A stretch of 64,000 nt of DNA from Pseudomonas nunensis (GTDB lineage: Bacteria; Pseudomonadota; Gammaproteobacteria; Pseudomonadales; Pseudomonadaceae): assembly GCF_024296925.1 (NCBI RefSeq), contig NZ_CP101125.1, positions 1,552,501-1,616,500 of the forward strand, written 5' to 3'. The translations under genes were made by a program, and so were the position numbers. Shown in pieces: positions 43,860 to 55,277 of the stretch; the stretch's first letter is position 1; each line of letters starts with the position of its first letter. The notes beneath the pieces are model-generated. The model was given only the letters and a program-made list of their open reading frames with translations. It did no database searches and had not been told where the DNA came from.

Positions 43860-44013
43860 TCGCGGTCCTTGATCCTTCATTTTTTTCTACAAGCTTCAAC
43901 GTCGTCCTGAGTTGTTAAGTTTGAGAAATGCCCACCAGTTAAGTACCTCGCCGGCCAATGACCATGTCTGGCGCAACCTCCTTCCAAAAGCCGTCGCGGA
44001 TACCATGAAGTAC

Positions 44014-44040
44014 GACGGGCACTGCGTTGCAGTGCCCGTC
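44014..44040. terminator. Strong hairpin downstream of Lys-rich protein gene
   Basis: GACGGGCACTGC-GTT-GCAGTGCCCGTC is a perfect 12-bp stem with a 3-nt loop. It lies about 80 bp beyond the stop of the gene at 44122 (minus strand) and has no T-run. Confidence 0.6.
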
Positions 44041-44121
44041 AACATCCATCGGATCAATTGACTGTGGATCAACTCCGCCGTATTAAAACAGAGGGCGTAA
44101 TGCCCTGGCAGAGGGCGGATG

Positions 44122-44361
44122 TCATTTTTTCTTTTTAGCCGGCTTGTCTGCCTTCTCTGCCTTCTTGGCCTTTTCAGGCTTGCTGTCAGCTTTTTTTGCC
44201 GATTTCTTTGGTTCGGCGTCTTTTTTCTTGTCTTTCTTTTCGGAAGATTTCGAAAGAGCCGAGGCCGCCGCTGACTTCTTGGCCGGCGATGCCTTTTTGT
44301 CTTTCAAATCCTTGCTGGCTTTCGATGCTTCGCCTTTGCTTTTCTTCTCGTCTTTAGCCAC
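44122..44361 (-). CDS. Lysine/alanine-rich histone H1-like small protein
   Basis: A 79-residue, highly basic, low-complexity protein (KKSAKKADSKPEKAKKAEK-type repeats, ending in KKKK) that resembles the KAAP-type tails of AlgP and bacterial H1-like proteins. GAGAGGTGG sits 5 nt upstream of the GTG at 44361, so this GTG is preferred over the ATG at 44382. It probably binds nucleic acid non-specifically. The function is inferred from composition only. Confidence 0.7.
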   Translation of the reverse strand: MAKDEKKSKGEASKASKDLKDKKASPAKKSAAASALSKSSEKKDKKKDAEPKKSAKKADSKPEKAKKAEKADKPAKKKK

Positions 44362-44672
44362 GTTAACCACCTCTCGGAGCATGCCGGTATTGGCACATGG
44401 CCTGTGGGATTGTCCACAAGCTAATCATTAGGCGAGTGCGTTCAGGAGCGGTTCAAATTTTTTGATGCGTCGAGATAGGTTGGGGGAGGGGATGCACCGA
44501 GTCACCAAATCCCATGAACTGAAAGAATAACGAAAGCTTCCCTGCGTAACCTCCGTGCAGTACCTCTGCTATCGTGTAAAAACCTCTGGTCGCTCATTTG
44601 GGCGATTTCCGTAAGCTCGCTTTACGGCACCGTCATCACGGTCAGGTTCGCGAGTTAACGGGAAACGAATCA
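44362..44672. other. 311-bp divergent region
   Basis: This separates the Lys-rich protein gene from the histidine kinase operon. No repeat, gene or clear operator was recognised. Confidence 0.4.
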
Positions 44673-46403
44673 ATGGACACGCCGCCAGTAGATCGTCCTT
44701 CCACCGAGCCCCAGTCTCGCGCCGAGAAGCTTGCCGAGTTTCGCCGACAACAGACCTTGCTCAAGACCGGCGCCCTTCAAGACGCCATCTTTAACAGTGC
44801 CTACTTTTCCAGTATCGCCACCGACGAAAAAGGCGTCATTCAGATCTTCAACGTCGGCGCCGAACGCATGCTCGGTTATCTGTCGGAAGACGTAATCAAC
44901 AAGATCACCCCCGCCGACATTTCCGATGCCGACGAATTGATTACCCGCGCCGCGGCGCTCAGCCTGGAGCTCAAGACACCGATCACGCCAGGGTTCGAAG
45001 CGCTGGTATTCAAGGCGTCCCGGGGTATTGAAGATATCTATGAGCTGACCTACATCCGCAAGGATGGCAGCCGGCTGTCGGCGATGGTGTCGGTCACGTC
45101 GTTGCGCGACAGCACCGAAACCATCATCGGCTATCTGCTGATCGGCACCGATAACACCGCGCGCAAGCAGGAAGAAGCTGCGCAGGCGTTGCTGGATCAG
45201 CGTCTGCGCGACCAGCAGTTTTATACGCGCTCGTTGATCGAGTCGAACATCGATGCCCTGATGATGACCAATCCCCAGGGCATCATTACCGACGTCAACA
45301 AACAAATGATGGCGTTGACGGGGCGGACCCGGGACGAATTGATTGGCGCGCCGTGCAAGAACTTTTTCACCGACCCGGCCCGTGCTGACGCGGCGATCAA
45401 GCGTGTACTCAGTGAAAACAAAGTCAGCGATTACGAGCTGACCGTGCGCGCCTACGATGGCACCGAAACGGTCGTTTCCTATAACGCGGCGACCTTTCAT
45501 GATCGCGATCGCAAGCTGCAAGGCGTGTTCGCCGCCGCCCGGGATGTGACGGAGCGCAAGCGCTTCGAGCGCACGCTGGAAGAGAAGAACATCGAGCTTG
45601 AACACGCCAGCCACATGAAGTCCGAGTTCCTCGCCACCATGTCGCATGAGCTGCGCACGCCGCTGAACGCCATCATCGGTTTTTCCGAAGCGCTCAAGGA
45701 CGGCATGGTCGGTGATATGACCGATACCCAGCGTGAGTACATCGGCGACATCTTCACCAGTGGCCAGCACTTGCTGTCACTCATCAATGACATCCTCGAC
45801 CTGTCCAAGGTCGAAGCCGGGATGATGGAACTGGAGCTGGAGCCCGTCGAACTGCAAAACCTGCTGAGCAACAGTTTGTTGATCGTGCGCGAGAAAGCCG
45901 CACTGCAACGCATCCAGTTGAAACTCGAGACCGATACCGAGCTTGGCACCTTCGAACTCGATCTGCGCAAGACCAAACAGATCATCTACAACCTGTTGGC
46001 CAATGCCGTGAAATTCAGTGCGCCGGGCGACGTGGTGACCGTGGCGGTGCGCCAGGTGCCGAGGGCTCAAGTGGGCACGATCGAGGGGGACTGGCCAGCT
46101 TACGGCTTCCAGCTCGCGGACAGCGACTATGAGGAATTTCTGGAGCTGAGTGTCAGCGACACCGGCATCGGCATAGCCCAGAGCGATATGGACAAGTTAT
46201 TCAGGGCCTTCAGTCAGATCGATAGCAGTCTGGCGCGTAAATTCGAGGGCACCGGTCTAGGCTTGGCAATGGTCAAGCAACTGACTGAACTCCATGGCGG
46301 CAGTGTCGCCGTGGCCAGTCGTGAAGGCACGGGCGCCCGATTTGCTGCGTGGTTGCCTATCCGTCGTTCCCCCAGTGTGGAGGCGCCGTGGCTGAAATCC
46401 TGA
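44673..46403 (+). CDS. PAS-PAS sensor histidine kinase
   Basis: A 576-residue cytosolic kinase with no membrane segments. PAS 1 (about 40-165) has IFNSAYFSSIATDEKGVIQIFN, and PAS 2 (about 175-295) has ITDVNKQMMALTGRTRDEL. HisKA carries H in ATMSHELRTPLNAIIGFSEAL. HATPase_c has NLLANAVKFS, SDTGIGIAQSDMDKLF and EGTGLGLAMVKQL. The preferred start is 44673 (MDTPPVDRPS); the upstream extension shows no similarity. It is first gene of a tight operon with a single-domain receiver (16-nt overlap) and a REC-PAS-GGDEF-EAL protein (9-nt gap). It probably phosphorylates both receivers and so tunes c-di-GMP. Confidence 0.92.
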   Translation: MDTPPVDRPSTEPQSRAEKLAEFRRQQTLLKTGALQDAIFNSAYFSSIATDEKGVIQIFNVGAERMLGYLSEDVINKITPADISDADELITRAAALSLELKTPITPGFEALVFKASRGIEDIYELTYIRKDGSRLSAMVSVTSLRDSTETIIGYLLIGTDNTARKQEEAAQALLDQRLRDQQFYTRSLIESNIDALMMTNPQGIITDVNKQMMALTGRTRDELIGAPCKNFFTDPARADAAIKRVLSENKVSDYELTVRAYDGTETVVSYNAATFHDRDRKLQGVFAAARDVTERKRFERTLEEKNIELEHASHMKSEFLATMSHELRTPLNAIIGFSEALKDGMVGDMTDTQREYIGDIFTSGQHLLSLINDILDLSKVEAGMMELELEPVELQNLLSNSLLIVREKAALQRIQLKLETDTELGTFELDLRKTKQIIYNLLANAVKFSAPGDVVTVAVRQVPRAQVGTIEGDWPAYGFQLADSDYEEFLELSVSDTGIGIAQSDMDKLFRAFSQIDSSLARKFEGTGLGLAMVKQLTELHGGSVAVASREGTGARFAAWLPIRRSPSVEAPWLKS

Positions 46404-46777
46404 TCGTCGAAGACAACGCCGCCAACATGCGTCTGGCCCGGCTGCTGCTCACCAGCGCCGGGCACAGCGTCGTGTGCGCGACCGATGCGGAAACCGGCCT
46501 GAAACTGGCGCGCGAGCGACAGCCGGCGCTGATTCTCATGGACATCCAGCTGCCGGGAATGGATGGCCTGAAGGCCACCTCGCTGCTCAAGAGCGATGCG
46601 CTGACAGCCGCGATCCCGGTGATCGCGCTCACCGCCATGGCCATGAAGGAAGACGAGGAAAAAACCCGCCTGGCGGGCTGCAATGCTTACATCATCAAGC
46701 CGTTACGCTACAAAGAGCTCTACCGGGTCATCGATACGTTGCTGCAAAACAATCTGCCTCAACAGCCCTCTACTTGA
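46388..46777 (+). CDS. Single-domain response regulator (DivK/CheY-like)
   Basis: A 129-residue lone receiver. It has EILIVEDNAANMRLA (acidic pair), the phospho-aspartate in LILMDIQLPGMDG, threonine in VIALTAMAM and lysine in AYIIKPLRYKEL. The GTG start at 46388 has GGAGG upstream and overlaps the kinase 3' end by 16 nt. With no output domain, it probably works by protein contact in a relay or as a phosphate sink within this operon. The DivK-like IQLPGMDG form supports a partner role with the kinase. Confidence 0.92.
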   Translation: MAEILIVEDNAANMRLARLLLTSAGHSVVCATDAETGLKLARERQPALILMDIQLPGMDGLKATSLLKSDALTAAIPVIALTAMAMKEDEEKTRLAGCNAYIIKPLRYKELYRVIDTLLQNNLPQQPST

Positions 46778-46786
46778 GCTCTTTCC

Positions 46787-48901
46787 ATGTCCGACATTGC
46801 CGCTACTTTATTGATCGTCGACGATGAACCGCATGTCTGCAAATTGCTGCAGATCCTGCTGCAGAACCAGGGGTATCAGACTTTAACGGCCGGTTCGGGC
46901 GAAGAAGCCCTGCTCATGGTTGCGCAACAACCACCGGACTTGATCCTGCTCGATATCATGATGCCGGGCATGGACGGTTTCGAAGTCGCCCGCCAGCTGA
47001 AAACGGACAAAGCCACCTCGAACATCCCGATCATCATGCTGTCCGCCCTCGGCGAGCACAGTGCGCGGATTTCCGGGCTGGAAGCGGGCGCTGAAGATTT
47101 CCTCAGCAAACCGGTGGAGAGCGCCGAGTTGTGGCTGCGGGTGCGCAACCTGCTGAGACTCAAGGCGTTTGGCGATTACCTGAAAAGCCACAGCCTGATG
47201 CTGGAAGAGCAACTGCAACAGCGCACCATCGACCTTGAGCGTTTTCGTTCGGCCATGGACGCGTCGGGTGACGCGATTTTCCTGATCAACCGCAGCACCA
47301 TGCGGCTGATCGAGTTCAATCGCCGTGCCTGCCAAGTGCTTGGCTACACCCCGGAAGAGCTCCTGAGCAAGACACCGGCCGATCTCAGCGAAGACTCCAC
47401 CGAAGAACTGGAGGTTTTGTACGACCAGATCATCGCCGGCCGAGGCCCCATTGAAGCCACGGAAACGCAGATCCGCTGCAAGGACGGCAGTTTCCTGCCG
47501 GTAGAAATTCACCGCCAAGCCTATAAGACCGGGGATGACTGGATCATCGTCGGCATTGCGCGGGACATCACGCAGCGTAAGGAAACCGATCAGCGCATGC
47601 TGAAAATGGCCCATTACGACACGTTGACCGGGCTGCCCAATCGCAAACTATTCTTCACTACCTTGCAAATGGGGCTGACCCAGGCGTCGCTCAGTCACTG
47701 GCAACTGGCGGTGGTGACCGTCGACCTGGACGATTTCAGCAGCGTCAACGAAACCTGGGGCCACCTACTGGGCGATCGAATGCTGGCGGAGCTGGGCCAG
47801 CGACTGACCAACTGCCTGAATGTGAGCGACACACTGGGGCGCATGGACGGTGACGAATTTGCGTTGATCCTGATGATTCGCGAGGGCCAGGTGGACCCGC
47901 TGCAAACCGTCGAGCGCATACGCGAAACACTGCGCGAGCCTTTTCAGCTCGGCGGCCAATCAACCGCGATGACTGCCAGCATTGGCATTGCCCTGTACCC
48001 GGATGACGGGGACGACGCACATGGGTTGATCAAGCACGCGAACACCGCCATGCACCGGGCGAAGAAGATTGGCCGGGATACTTATCGGTTTTATACGGCG
48101 CAAATGAATGAAGAGGCCTCGGCGCGGCAATCGATGGAAACCGCGTTACGTGAGGCGGTGAAGCAGCAGGCGTTCGAGCTGTTTTACCAACCCAAGATCG
48201 GCCTGGCCGACGGCCGAGTGTGCGGGCTGGAAGCGCTGCTGCGCTGGCCACGTCCGGGGCAGGCGAATGTCTCGCCGGCGGTGTTCGTGCCGATACTGGA
48301 AAGCCTCGGGCTGATTACCCAGGTCGGCAACTGGGTGATCACCCGTGTGTGCAAGCAAATCGCCGATTGGCAAGGCGCAGGGAAAGGCTCCTTCCAGGTG
48401 GCGGTTAACGTCTCCGGCCAACAGATCATCGAAGGTGATCTGATCGCCAGCATCCGCCAGGCGCTCATTGATCATCAGATTGAACCCCACTGGCTTGAGA
48501 TCGAGCTGACGGAAAGCTCGCTGATGGAGAACACGTCGCACACCATCGCCAGCTTGCAGACCCTGCAACAACTGGGGGTCAAGGTGTCCATCGACGACTT
48601 TGGCACCGGTTATTCAAGCCTCGCGTACCTGCGGCGGTTTCCGATCGACAAACTCAAGATCGACATCGCCTTCATTCGTGAAGTGACGAGTAACCCCCAG
48701 GACGCGGCCATTGCCAGGACCATCATCGAATTGGCCCACAGCCTCAACCTGCAAGTGGTCGCCGAAGGGGTGGAGACCCCCGAGCAACTGGCGTTCCTCA
48801 CGGCCAACGGTTGCGATCAGGTGCAAGGCTATCTGTTCAGCCGGCCACTGCCCGTCACGGAGTTGGAGTCTTTTCTGCAGGGGCAGCAGTGCTTCACCTG
48901 A
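46787..48901 (+). CDS. REC-PAS-GGDEF-EAL response regulator (mainly c-di-GMP phosphodiesterase)
   Basis: A 704-residue cytosolic protein. The receiver (1-125) has VDDEPHVCK, D in LILLDIMMPGMDG and K in FLSKPVE. A PAS domain (about 145-265, ISQR-type end ITQRKETDQRM) follows. The GGDEF domain (270-430) has a degenerate active site, RMDGDEF (D in place of the first G). The EAL domain (450-695) is intact: EALLRW, ELTESSLME, DDFGTGYSSLAYL, KIDIAFI and EGVET. It is therefore probably a phosphodiesterase whose GGDEF domain is regulatory. It is the last gene of the kinase operon. It resembles RocR/PdeR-like regulators in layout, but no orthology is claimed. Confidence 0.92.
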   Translation: MSDIAATLLIVDDEPHVCKLLQILLQNQGYQTLTAGSGEEALLMVAQQPPDLILLDIMMPGMDGFEVARQLKTDKATSNIPIIMLSALGEHSARISGLEAGAEDFLSKPVESAELWLRVRNLLRLKAFGDYLKSHSLMLEEQLQQRTIDLERFRSAMDASGDAIFLINRSTMRLIEFNRRACQVLGYTPEELLSKTPADLSEDSTEELEVLYDQIIAGRGPIEATETQIRCKDGSFLPVEIHRQAYKTGDDWIIVGIARDITQRKETDQRMLKMAHYDTLTGLPNRKLFFTTLQMGLTQASLSHWQLAVVTVDLDDFSSVNETWGHLLGDRMLAELGQRLTNCLNVSDTLGRMDGDEFALILMIREGQVDPLQTVERIRETLREPFQLGGQSTAMTASIGIALYPDDGDDAHGLIKHANTAMHRAKKIGRDTYRFYTAQMNEEASARQSMETALREAVKQQAFELFYQPKIGLADGRVCGLEALLRWPRPGQANVSPAVFVPILESLGLITQVGNWVITRVCKQIADWQGAGKGSFQVAVNVSGQQIIEGDLIASIRQALIDHQIEPHWLEIELTESSLMENTSHTIASLQTLQQLGVKVSIDDFGTGYSSLAYLRRFPIDKLKIDIAFIREVTSNPQDAAIARTIIELAHSLNLQVVAEGVETPEQLAFLTANGCDQVQGYLFSRPLPVTELESFLQGQQCFT

Positions 48902-49112
48902 TCCATTTCAGCGGGATCAGGCAAGAATTCAGCAGAATGCAGCCATCGCTGCGGCCTACCCAAGTCGTACCCTGTACGCACCACGGCGCCATTTAGCCGC
49001 CAAGTCCCCCAGACGGTCGACGCTCAATCGACCGCTCCTGTCATCCACTTGAACGATTCAGCAACTACGCTACTCCTCTTGTATTCAACATCTGACTCAA
49101 AAGGCGATCGCA

Positions 49113-50180
49113 ATGACCAAGACTTACAGCTATGCCGCGCAAGGCGCCAAGGACTCGCTCAAGCCTTTCACCTTCGAACGTCGCGCCCCGGGCGCTGATG
49201 ATGTGCAGATCGATATCCTCTATTGCGGCGTGTGCCATTCCGACCTTCACACCGTAAAAAACGAGTGGCACAACACCCTGTATCCGTCGGTGCCGGGCCA
49301 TGAAATTGTGGGTCGTGTAACCGCGGTCGGCGCAAATGTCAGCAAGTTCAAGGTTGGCGACCTGGCCGGCGTTGGCTGCATGGTAGACAGCTGCCAGCAC
49401 TGTGCATCGTGTGCGGAAGGCGACGAGCAATATTGTGAAAATGGCTTCACCGGTACTTACAACGGTCCGGTGTTTGGCGGCGAGAACACCTTCGGTGGTT
49501 ACTCGGACAATATCGTGGTGAAGGAGAAGTTCGTTCTGAGAATTTCCCACGGTGACGCCAATCTGGCTGCTGTCGCGCCGCTGCTGTGTGCCGGCATCAC
49601 CACGTATTCGCCTCTGCATCACTGGAAGGTTGGTCCTGGCAAGAAAGTCGGCGTAGTCGGTCTCGGCGGTCTGGGGCATATGGCCGTGAAGATTGCGCAT
49701 GCCATGGGCGCGCATGTGGTGTTGTTCACCACGTCGCCGAACAAGCGTGAAGACGGTTTGCGTCTGGGCGCCGATGAAGTGGTGGTATCAAAAAATCCGG
49801 ATGAGATGGCCAAGTTTGCCAACACCCTGGATTTCATCCTCAACACGGTTGCCGCGCCGCATGATCTGGACGCGTTCCTCGGCCTGCTCAAGCGCGATGG
49901 CACGATGACGCTGGTCGGCGCGCCGGACAGTCCGCATCCGTCGCCGTCAGTGTTCAACCTGATCTTCAAGCGCCGCAGTCTGGCCGGTTCGTTGATTGGC
50001 GGGATTCAGGAAACCCAGGACATGCTGGATTTCTGCGCCCAGCACGGGATTGTTTCGGATATCGAGATGATCAACATTCAGGACATCAACGAAGCCTATG
50101 GCCGGATGTTGAAGGGCGATGTGAAGTATCGGTTTGTGATTGATATGAGCAGCCTCAAGAAAGAAGCGAATGCTGCTTGA
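49113..50180 (+). CDS. NAD(P)-dependent zinc alcohol dehydrogenase (YahK/CAD-like)
   Basis: A 355-residue medium-chain dehydrogenase. The catalytic zinc site shows in CGVCHSDLHTV and GHEIVGRV. The structural zinc four-cysteine set is in SCQHCASCAEGDEQYC. The Rossmann motif is VVGLGGLGHMAVK, followed by TTSPNKREDGLRLGADEVV. It belongs to the cinnamyl-alcohol/YahK aldehyde reductase branch, reducing broad aldehydes with NADPH. It is a single-gene unit followed by a hairpin at 50187. Confidence 0.92.
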   Translation: MTKTYSYAAQGAKDSLKPFTFERRAPGADDVQIDILYCGVCHSDLHTVKNEWHNTLYPSVPGHEIVGRVTAVGANVSKFKVGDLAGVGCMVDSCQHCASCAEGDEQYCENGFTGTYNGPVFGGENTFGGYSDNIVVKEKFVLRISHGDANLAAVAPLLCAGITTYSPLHHWKVGPGKKVGVVGLGGLGHMAVKIAHAMGAHVVLFTTSPNKREDGLRLGADEVVVSKNPDEMAKFANTLDFILNTVAAPHDLDAFLGLLKRDGTMTLVGAPDSPHPSPSVFNLIFKRRSLAGSLIGGIQETQDMLDFCAQHGIVSDIEMINIQDINEAYGRMLKGDVKYRFVIDMSSLKKEANAA

Positions 50181-50186
50181 TGGATC

Positions 50187-50211
50187 GCCCCTCGGATCTG
50201 ATCCGAGGGGC
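50187..50211 (+). terminator. Perfect hairpin after alcohol dehydrogenase gene
   Basis: GCCCCTCGGATC-T-GATCCGAGGGGC starts 6 bp after the stop. The stem is long and GC-rich, but there is no T-run. Confidence 0.6.
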
Positions 50212-50325
50212 ACATGAGCCACCCGTCAAAAGATTCCGCCTATCACGCTCTAACACTGCGGCTATTAGCAGTCCCCTCCAGACGGTCTAGTCTTACCGTT
50301 GCGCCAGCGCATGCTGGCCGCTTAA

Positions 50326-52791
<2,466 letters not shown>

Positions 52792-52804
52792 TGTAAGCAG
52801 CCAA

Positions 52805-52843
52805 CAGCCCGCTGAACCGTTAACGGTCAGCGGGCTTTTTTTT
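52805..52843 (+). terminator. Rho-independent terminator of katG
   Basis: AGCCCGCTGAACC-GTTAAC-GGTCAGCGGGCT followed by a T-run of eight, starting about 15 bp after the stop. It closely resembles the mqo terminator in sequence and layout. Confidence 0.93.
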
Positions 52844-52862
52844 GCCCTGCATTTACACAAAC

Positions 52863-52957
52863 CGTGTGGGAGCGGGCTTGCTCGCGAAGGCGTCGTGTCA
52901 GCCGACATCAATATTGGCTGACCCACCGCCTTCGCGAGCAAGCCCGCTCCCACAAGG
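52863..52957. repeat. REP pair
   Basis: A head-to-head GGGAGCGGGCTTGCTCGCG pair, with the spacer segment TCAATATTGGCTGACCCACC. Confidence 0.9.
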
Positions 52958-53107
52958 AATTCTGCAATCTGATCCGTATTTTCCAGTGCCATCTGCCTCT
53001 GTAACCAGATCAGCCCGAGTCCCACAATGCCTCACCGGCCCGGCCGCCTGAAGTGAACACACTTCACTGCGCCTGTTGCGCCGCAAACTCAAGTGGTAGG
53101 AGGCCTT

Positions 53108-53191
53108 ATGGCTAAGATGGCGATTTTCCTGGGTGGGTTTCTGGTGCTGACCATTTTGATTGGTGTCCTTGCCACGATTTCTCCGACATGA
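53108..53191 (+). CDS. 27-residue single-helix membrane miniprotein
   Basis: The open frame reads MAKMAIFLGGFLVLTILIGV and ends LATISPT, 27 residues: a Lys followed by a hydrophobic stretch of about 20 residues, as in single-pass membrane miniproteins. AGGAGG at 53098-53103 is a full Shine-Dalgarno match, although only 4 nt before the ATG. It is too short for usual gene finders. It is followed directly by a REP palindrome, which often marks transcript ends. No homologue is recognised; a small subunit or modulator of a membrane complex is possible. Confidence 0.6.
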   Translation: MAKMAIFLGGFLVLTILIGVLATISPT

Positions 53192-53198
53192 AGAAAAC

Positions 53199-53333
53199 CC
53201 TGTGGCGAGGGAGCTTGCTCCCGCTGGGGCGAGAAGCGCCCCCCTTCAGGCGCTGCGGTGTACCAGAAATAACCGAGTCACCGAATGGGGGCCGCTGCGC
53301 AACCCAACGGGAGCAAGCTCCCTCGCCACAGGT
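53199..53333. repeat. REP/BIME pair (GGCGAGGG type)
   Basis: Inverted arms with an 80-bp centre, between the miniprotein gene and the convergent small acidic protein gene. Confidence 0.9.
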
Positions 53334-53341
53334 GGCTTCGT

Positions 53342-53548
53342 CTAGTTGCCATCCGCAACCTTGCGTTCAATCTCATCAACTTTCTTCTGCAGCTCCTCCG
53401 CATCCTGCTCTTTAACCCGAGTAGAGGTGGGCGTAATTACCTCATCCACGCCTCGGGTATCGTCATCTCGATCCTCAAGATCGCGTTCCACCACATTCAC
53501 CGGTTTGCCGGATGCATCGGTGGGCGTTGCTTTCGATTCATCGTTCAT
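53342..53548 (-). CDS. Small acidic coiled-coil protein, unknown function
   Basis: A 68-residue hydrophilic protein. The N-terminal half is disordered-looking (MNDESKATPTDASGKPVN), a DLEDRDDDTRG patch follows, and the C-terminal part is a heptad-like helix (EQDAEELQKKVDEIERKV). GGAGGT lies 7 nt upstream of the ATG at 53548, which rules out the five-residue extension. No family is recognised. Confidence 0.7.
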   Translation of the reverse strand: MNDESKATPTDASGKPVNVVERDLEDRDDDTRGVDEVITPTSTRVKEQDAEELQKKVDEIERKVADGN

Positions 53549-53609
53549 TTCGCATACCTCCATTGACCGTATTCATTGGAGGCGCGGTTATGCCCAGAGT
53601 TCGAGATTT

Positions 53610-54632
53610 CTACAGTTCACTCTCGCGCCAGCGCCGTGCCTGAACCAGCACTGCCGGGGCAAAGTGCAGCATCACCATGCGCACCAGGTGGTGGGTGAGG
53701 ATAAACACCACATTCAGCCCGCCGCTGAACGCGACGATGGCGATGGTTTCGATGGCGCCGGGCATGTAGGCCAGCCACAACGACAACGGATCGCTGCCCA
53801 GCACTCGCGAGGCCAGGACTGCAAATGCTGCGGCGATGAGCACCATCAGCGAGACCGACATCACGCCGGAGCGGCCGTGGCGGACCAGGTCCGCCAGGGA
53901 AATATCCTTGAATTTGGAACCGATCAGCGTGCCGAGGATGACGGTGGCGAAGTTGACGCTCCAGGGCGGCATCTGGAAGTCCGGCAGGAAACCCATCTTG
54001 ACGTAGACGCCGGTGGCGACGATAGCGGTGAGCATGAACGGTGCCGGAACGCCGATGCGCAGCAGCACGCGACCGATGCCGATGCACAAGGCGATCAGCG
54101 ACAGAACGATCACCACGGTGCCCGTAAGCAACGGTGAGTCTTCGGCGATCACCAGGTTGGTTTGTGCGGGGATGAGAAAACTGACCAGCACGGTAATCGA
54201 CAGCAACCGCACCAGGTGCACGACGATCACTTTGCCGGACGCCCGCTCGGACTCCAGCAAATCAAACACCGCCGCGAGGGCGCCGGGGTAGACGGCCAGC
54301 AGCGAGTCCTTGAGATTCCAGCCAGACACCCGGAACAGCCAGAAACCGGCCACGGTGATCTGCACGGCCAGGCACACAAACAGAAAGCCCAGGCTCGGCA
54401 GCAGGGCGGCGGCGGTGTGGCTATCCCACGCCTTGAACATCAGGCCGGTGGCGATTCCGAGCACGACTTGTACGTAGCCGAGGCCCAAAGGCACGGTCGG
54501 CGCAAAGTGCAAGTTGCTGGCGATCAGTGCGCTCGTGAGGATTGAACCGAGCAACAGGCCGTGGGGCACGCCGGCGTATTGCAACGCCGCGCCTACCCCT
54601 GTGGCGATGAGCAAACACAGTAGGGTTTTCAT
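53610..54632 (-). CDS. AbrB-family integral membrane protein
   Basis: A 340-residue polytopic protein (about ten helices) made of two similar halves, as in the AbrB/AmpA-type duplicated membrane family. Compare PHGLLLGSILTSALIAS and GWNLKDSLLAVYPGALAAVFDLL in the first half with GVPAPFMLTAIVATGVY and DPLSLWLAYMPGAIETIAIVAF in the second. The PGA (L/I)xx(I/V) motif occurs in both halves. A transport role is usually assumed, but no substrate is known. Confidence 0.87.
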   Translation of the reverse strand: MKTLLCLLIATGVGAALQYAGVPHGLLLGSILTSALIASNLHFAPTVPLGLGYVQVVLGIATGLMFKAWDSHTAAALLPSLGFLFVCLAVQITVAGFWLFRVSGWNLKDSLLAVYPGALAAVFDLLESERASGKVIVVHLVRLLSITVLVSFLIPAQTNLVIAEDSPLLTGTVVIVLSLIALCIGIGRVLLRIGVPAPFMLTAIVATGVYVKMGFLPDFQMPPWSVNFATVILGTLIGSKFKDISLADLVRHGRSGVMSVSLMVLIAAAFAVLASRVLGSDPLSLWLAYMPGAIETIAIVAFSGGLNVVFILTHHLVRMVMLHFAPAVLVQARRWRESEL

Positions 54633-54725
54633 GAGTCTTCCTTGATTCTAGTTGTTTCCCAATGTTTCAAACCATGCACTTTCTCCCATTGATCCGCGTG
54701 CAGCGTCAAGCAAAAGGCGCTGCGC

Positions 54726-55103
54726 CTATTCCACAGGCGTCGGCATCTTCATCGGCGCGCTTTCCCCCATCGTGCTGTATTGCTCACGCAGGGCGCGCAG
54801 TTCCTTGGTCCCCAACTTGTCCAGGCACAGTGCCGCGTTTTGCGCTTCGTGGGTGGCACGAAGCAGCTCGTCGATTTTCAAGTGCAGAATGTCGTTGTCG
54901 CGGTTCTGGGTGTTTTGAATCAGGAAAACCATCAGGAAGGTGATGATGGTGGTCGAGGTGTTGATGATCAGTTGCCAGGTGTCGTTGTAATGGAAGTACG
55001 GCCCGGTGCACGCCCAGATGCCGATCAGGGCAATGGCGAGCAGGAAGGTTTTGGAGCTGCCGGCCCAGTTGGAAAGGGATTGACAGAATTTTGCGAATTT
55101 CAT
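54726..55103 (-). CDS. Low-affinity iron permease-like small membrane protein
   Basis: A 125-residue protein with two helices (FLLAIALIGIWACTGPYF and LIINTSTTIITFLMVFLIQ) followed by NTQNRDNDILHLKIDELLRAT. This is the pattern of the Fet4-like low-affinity iron permease family. Bacterial members are much shorter than yeast Fet4, and iron transport by them is not shown. The start at 55103 (MKFAKFCQSLS) has AGGAA upstream. Confidence 0.87.
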   Translation of the reverse strand: MKFAKFCQSLSNWAGSSKTFLLAIALIGIWACTGPYFHYNDTWQLIINTSTTIITFLMVFLIQNTQNRDNDILHLKIDELLRATHEAQNAALCLDKLGTKELRALREQYSTMGESAPMKMPTPVE

Positions 55104-55236
55104 GGCCGTGGTTCCTGAGGGTGGGTGAACCATGGACTGCGGCGAGTTCTTGAAATTCTTTTTTACATTTAAACAGTCCGACGAAACGTCTTTTTTAGGC
55201 TGGAGGTGTCTGGCTTGGGGTTGTGGTGATATTGAG

Positions 55237-55269
55237 GGCCTCTTCGCGGGCGAGCCTCGCTCCTACAAA
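55237..55269 (-). repeat. Single diverged REP arm
   Basis: GCCTCTTCGCGGGCGAGCCTCGCTCCTAC, one minus-oriented arm of the diverged type. Confidence 0.75.
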
Positions 55270-55277
55270 GATCTCGA

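Larger units (their letters stand above)
52792..53107. other. 316-bp region between katG and the miniprotein gene
   Basis: It contains the katG terminator, a REP pair and a short perfect inverted repeat AGTGAA-CACAC-TTCACT near 53050-53068, just upstream of the miniprotein ribosome binding site. No other gene is seen. Confidence 0.5.
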
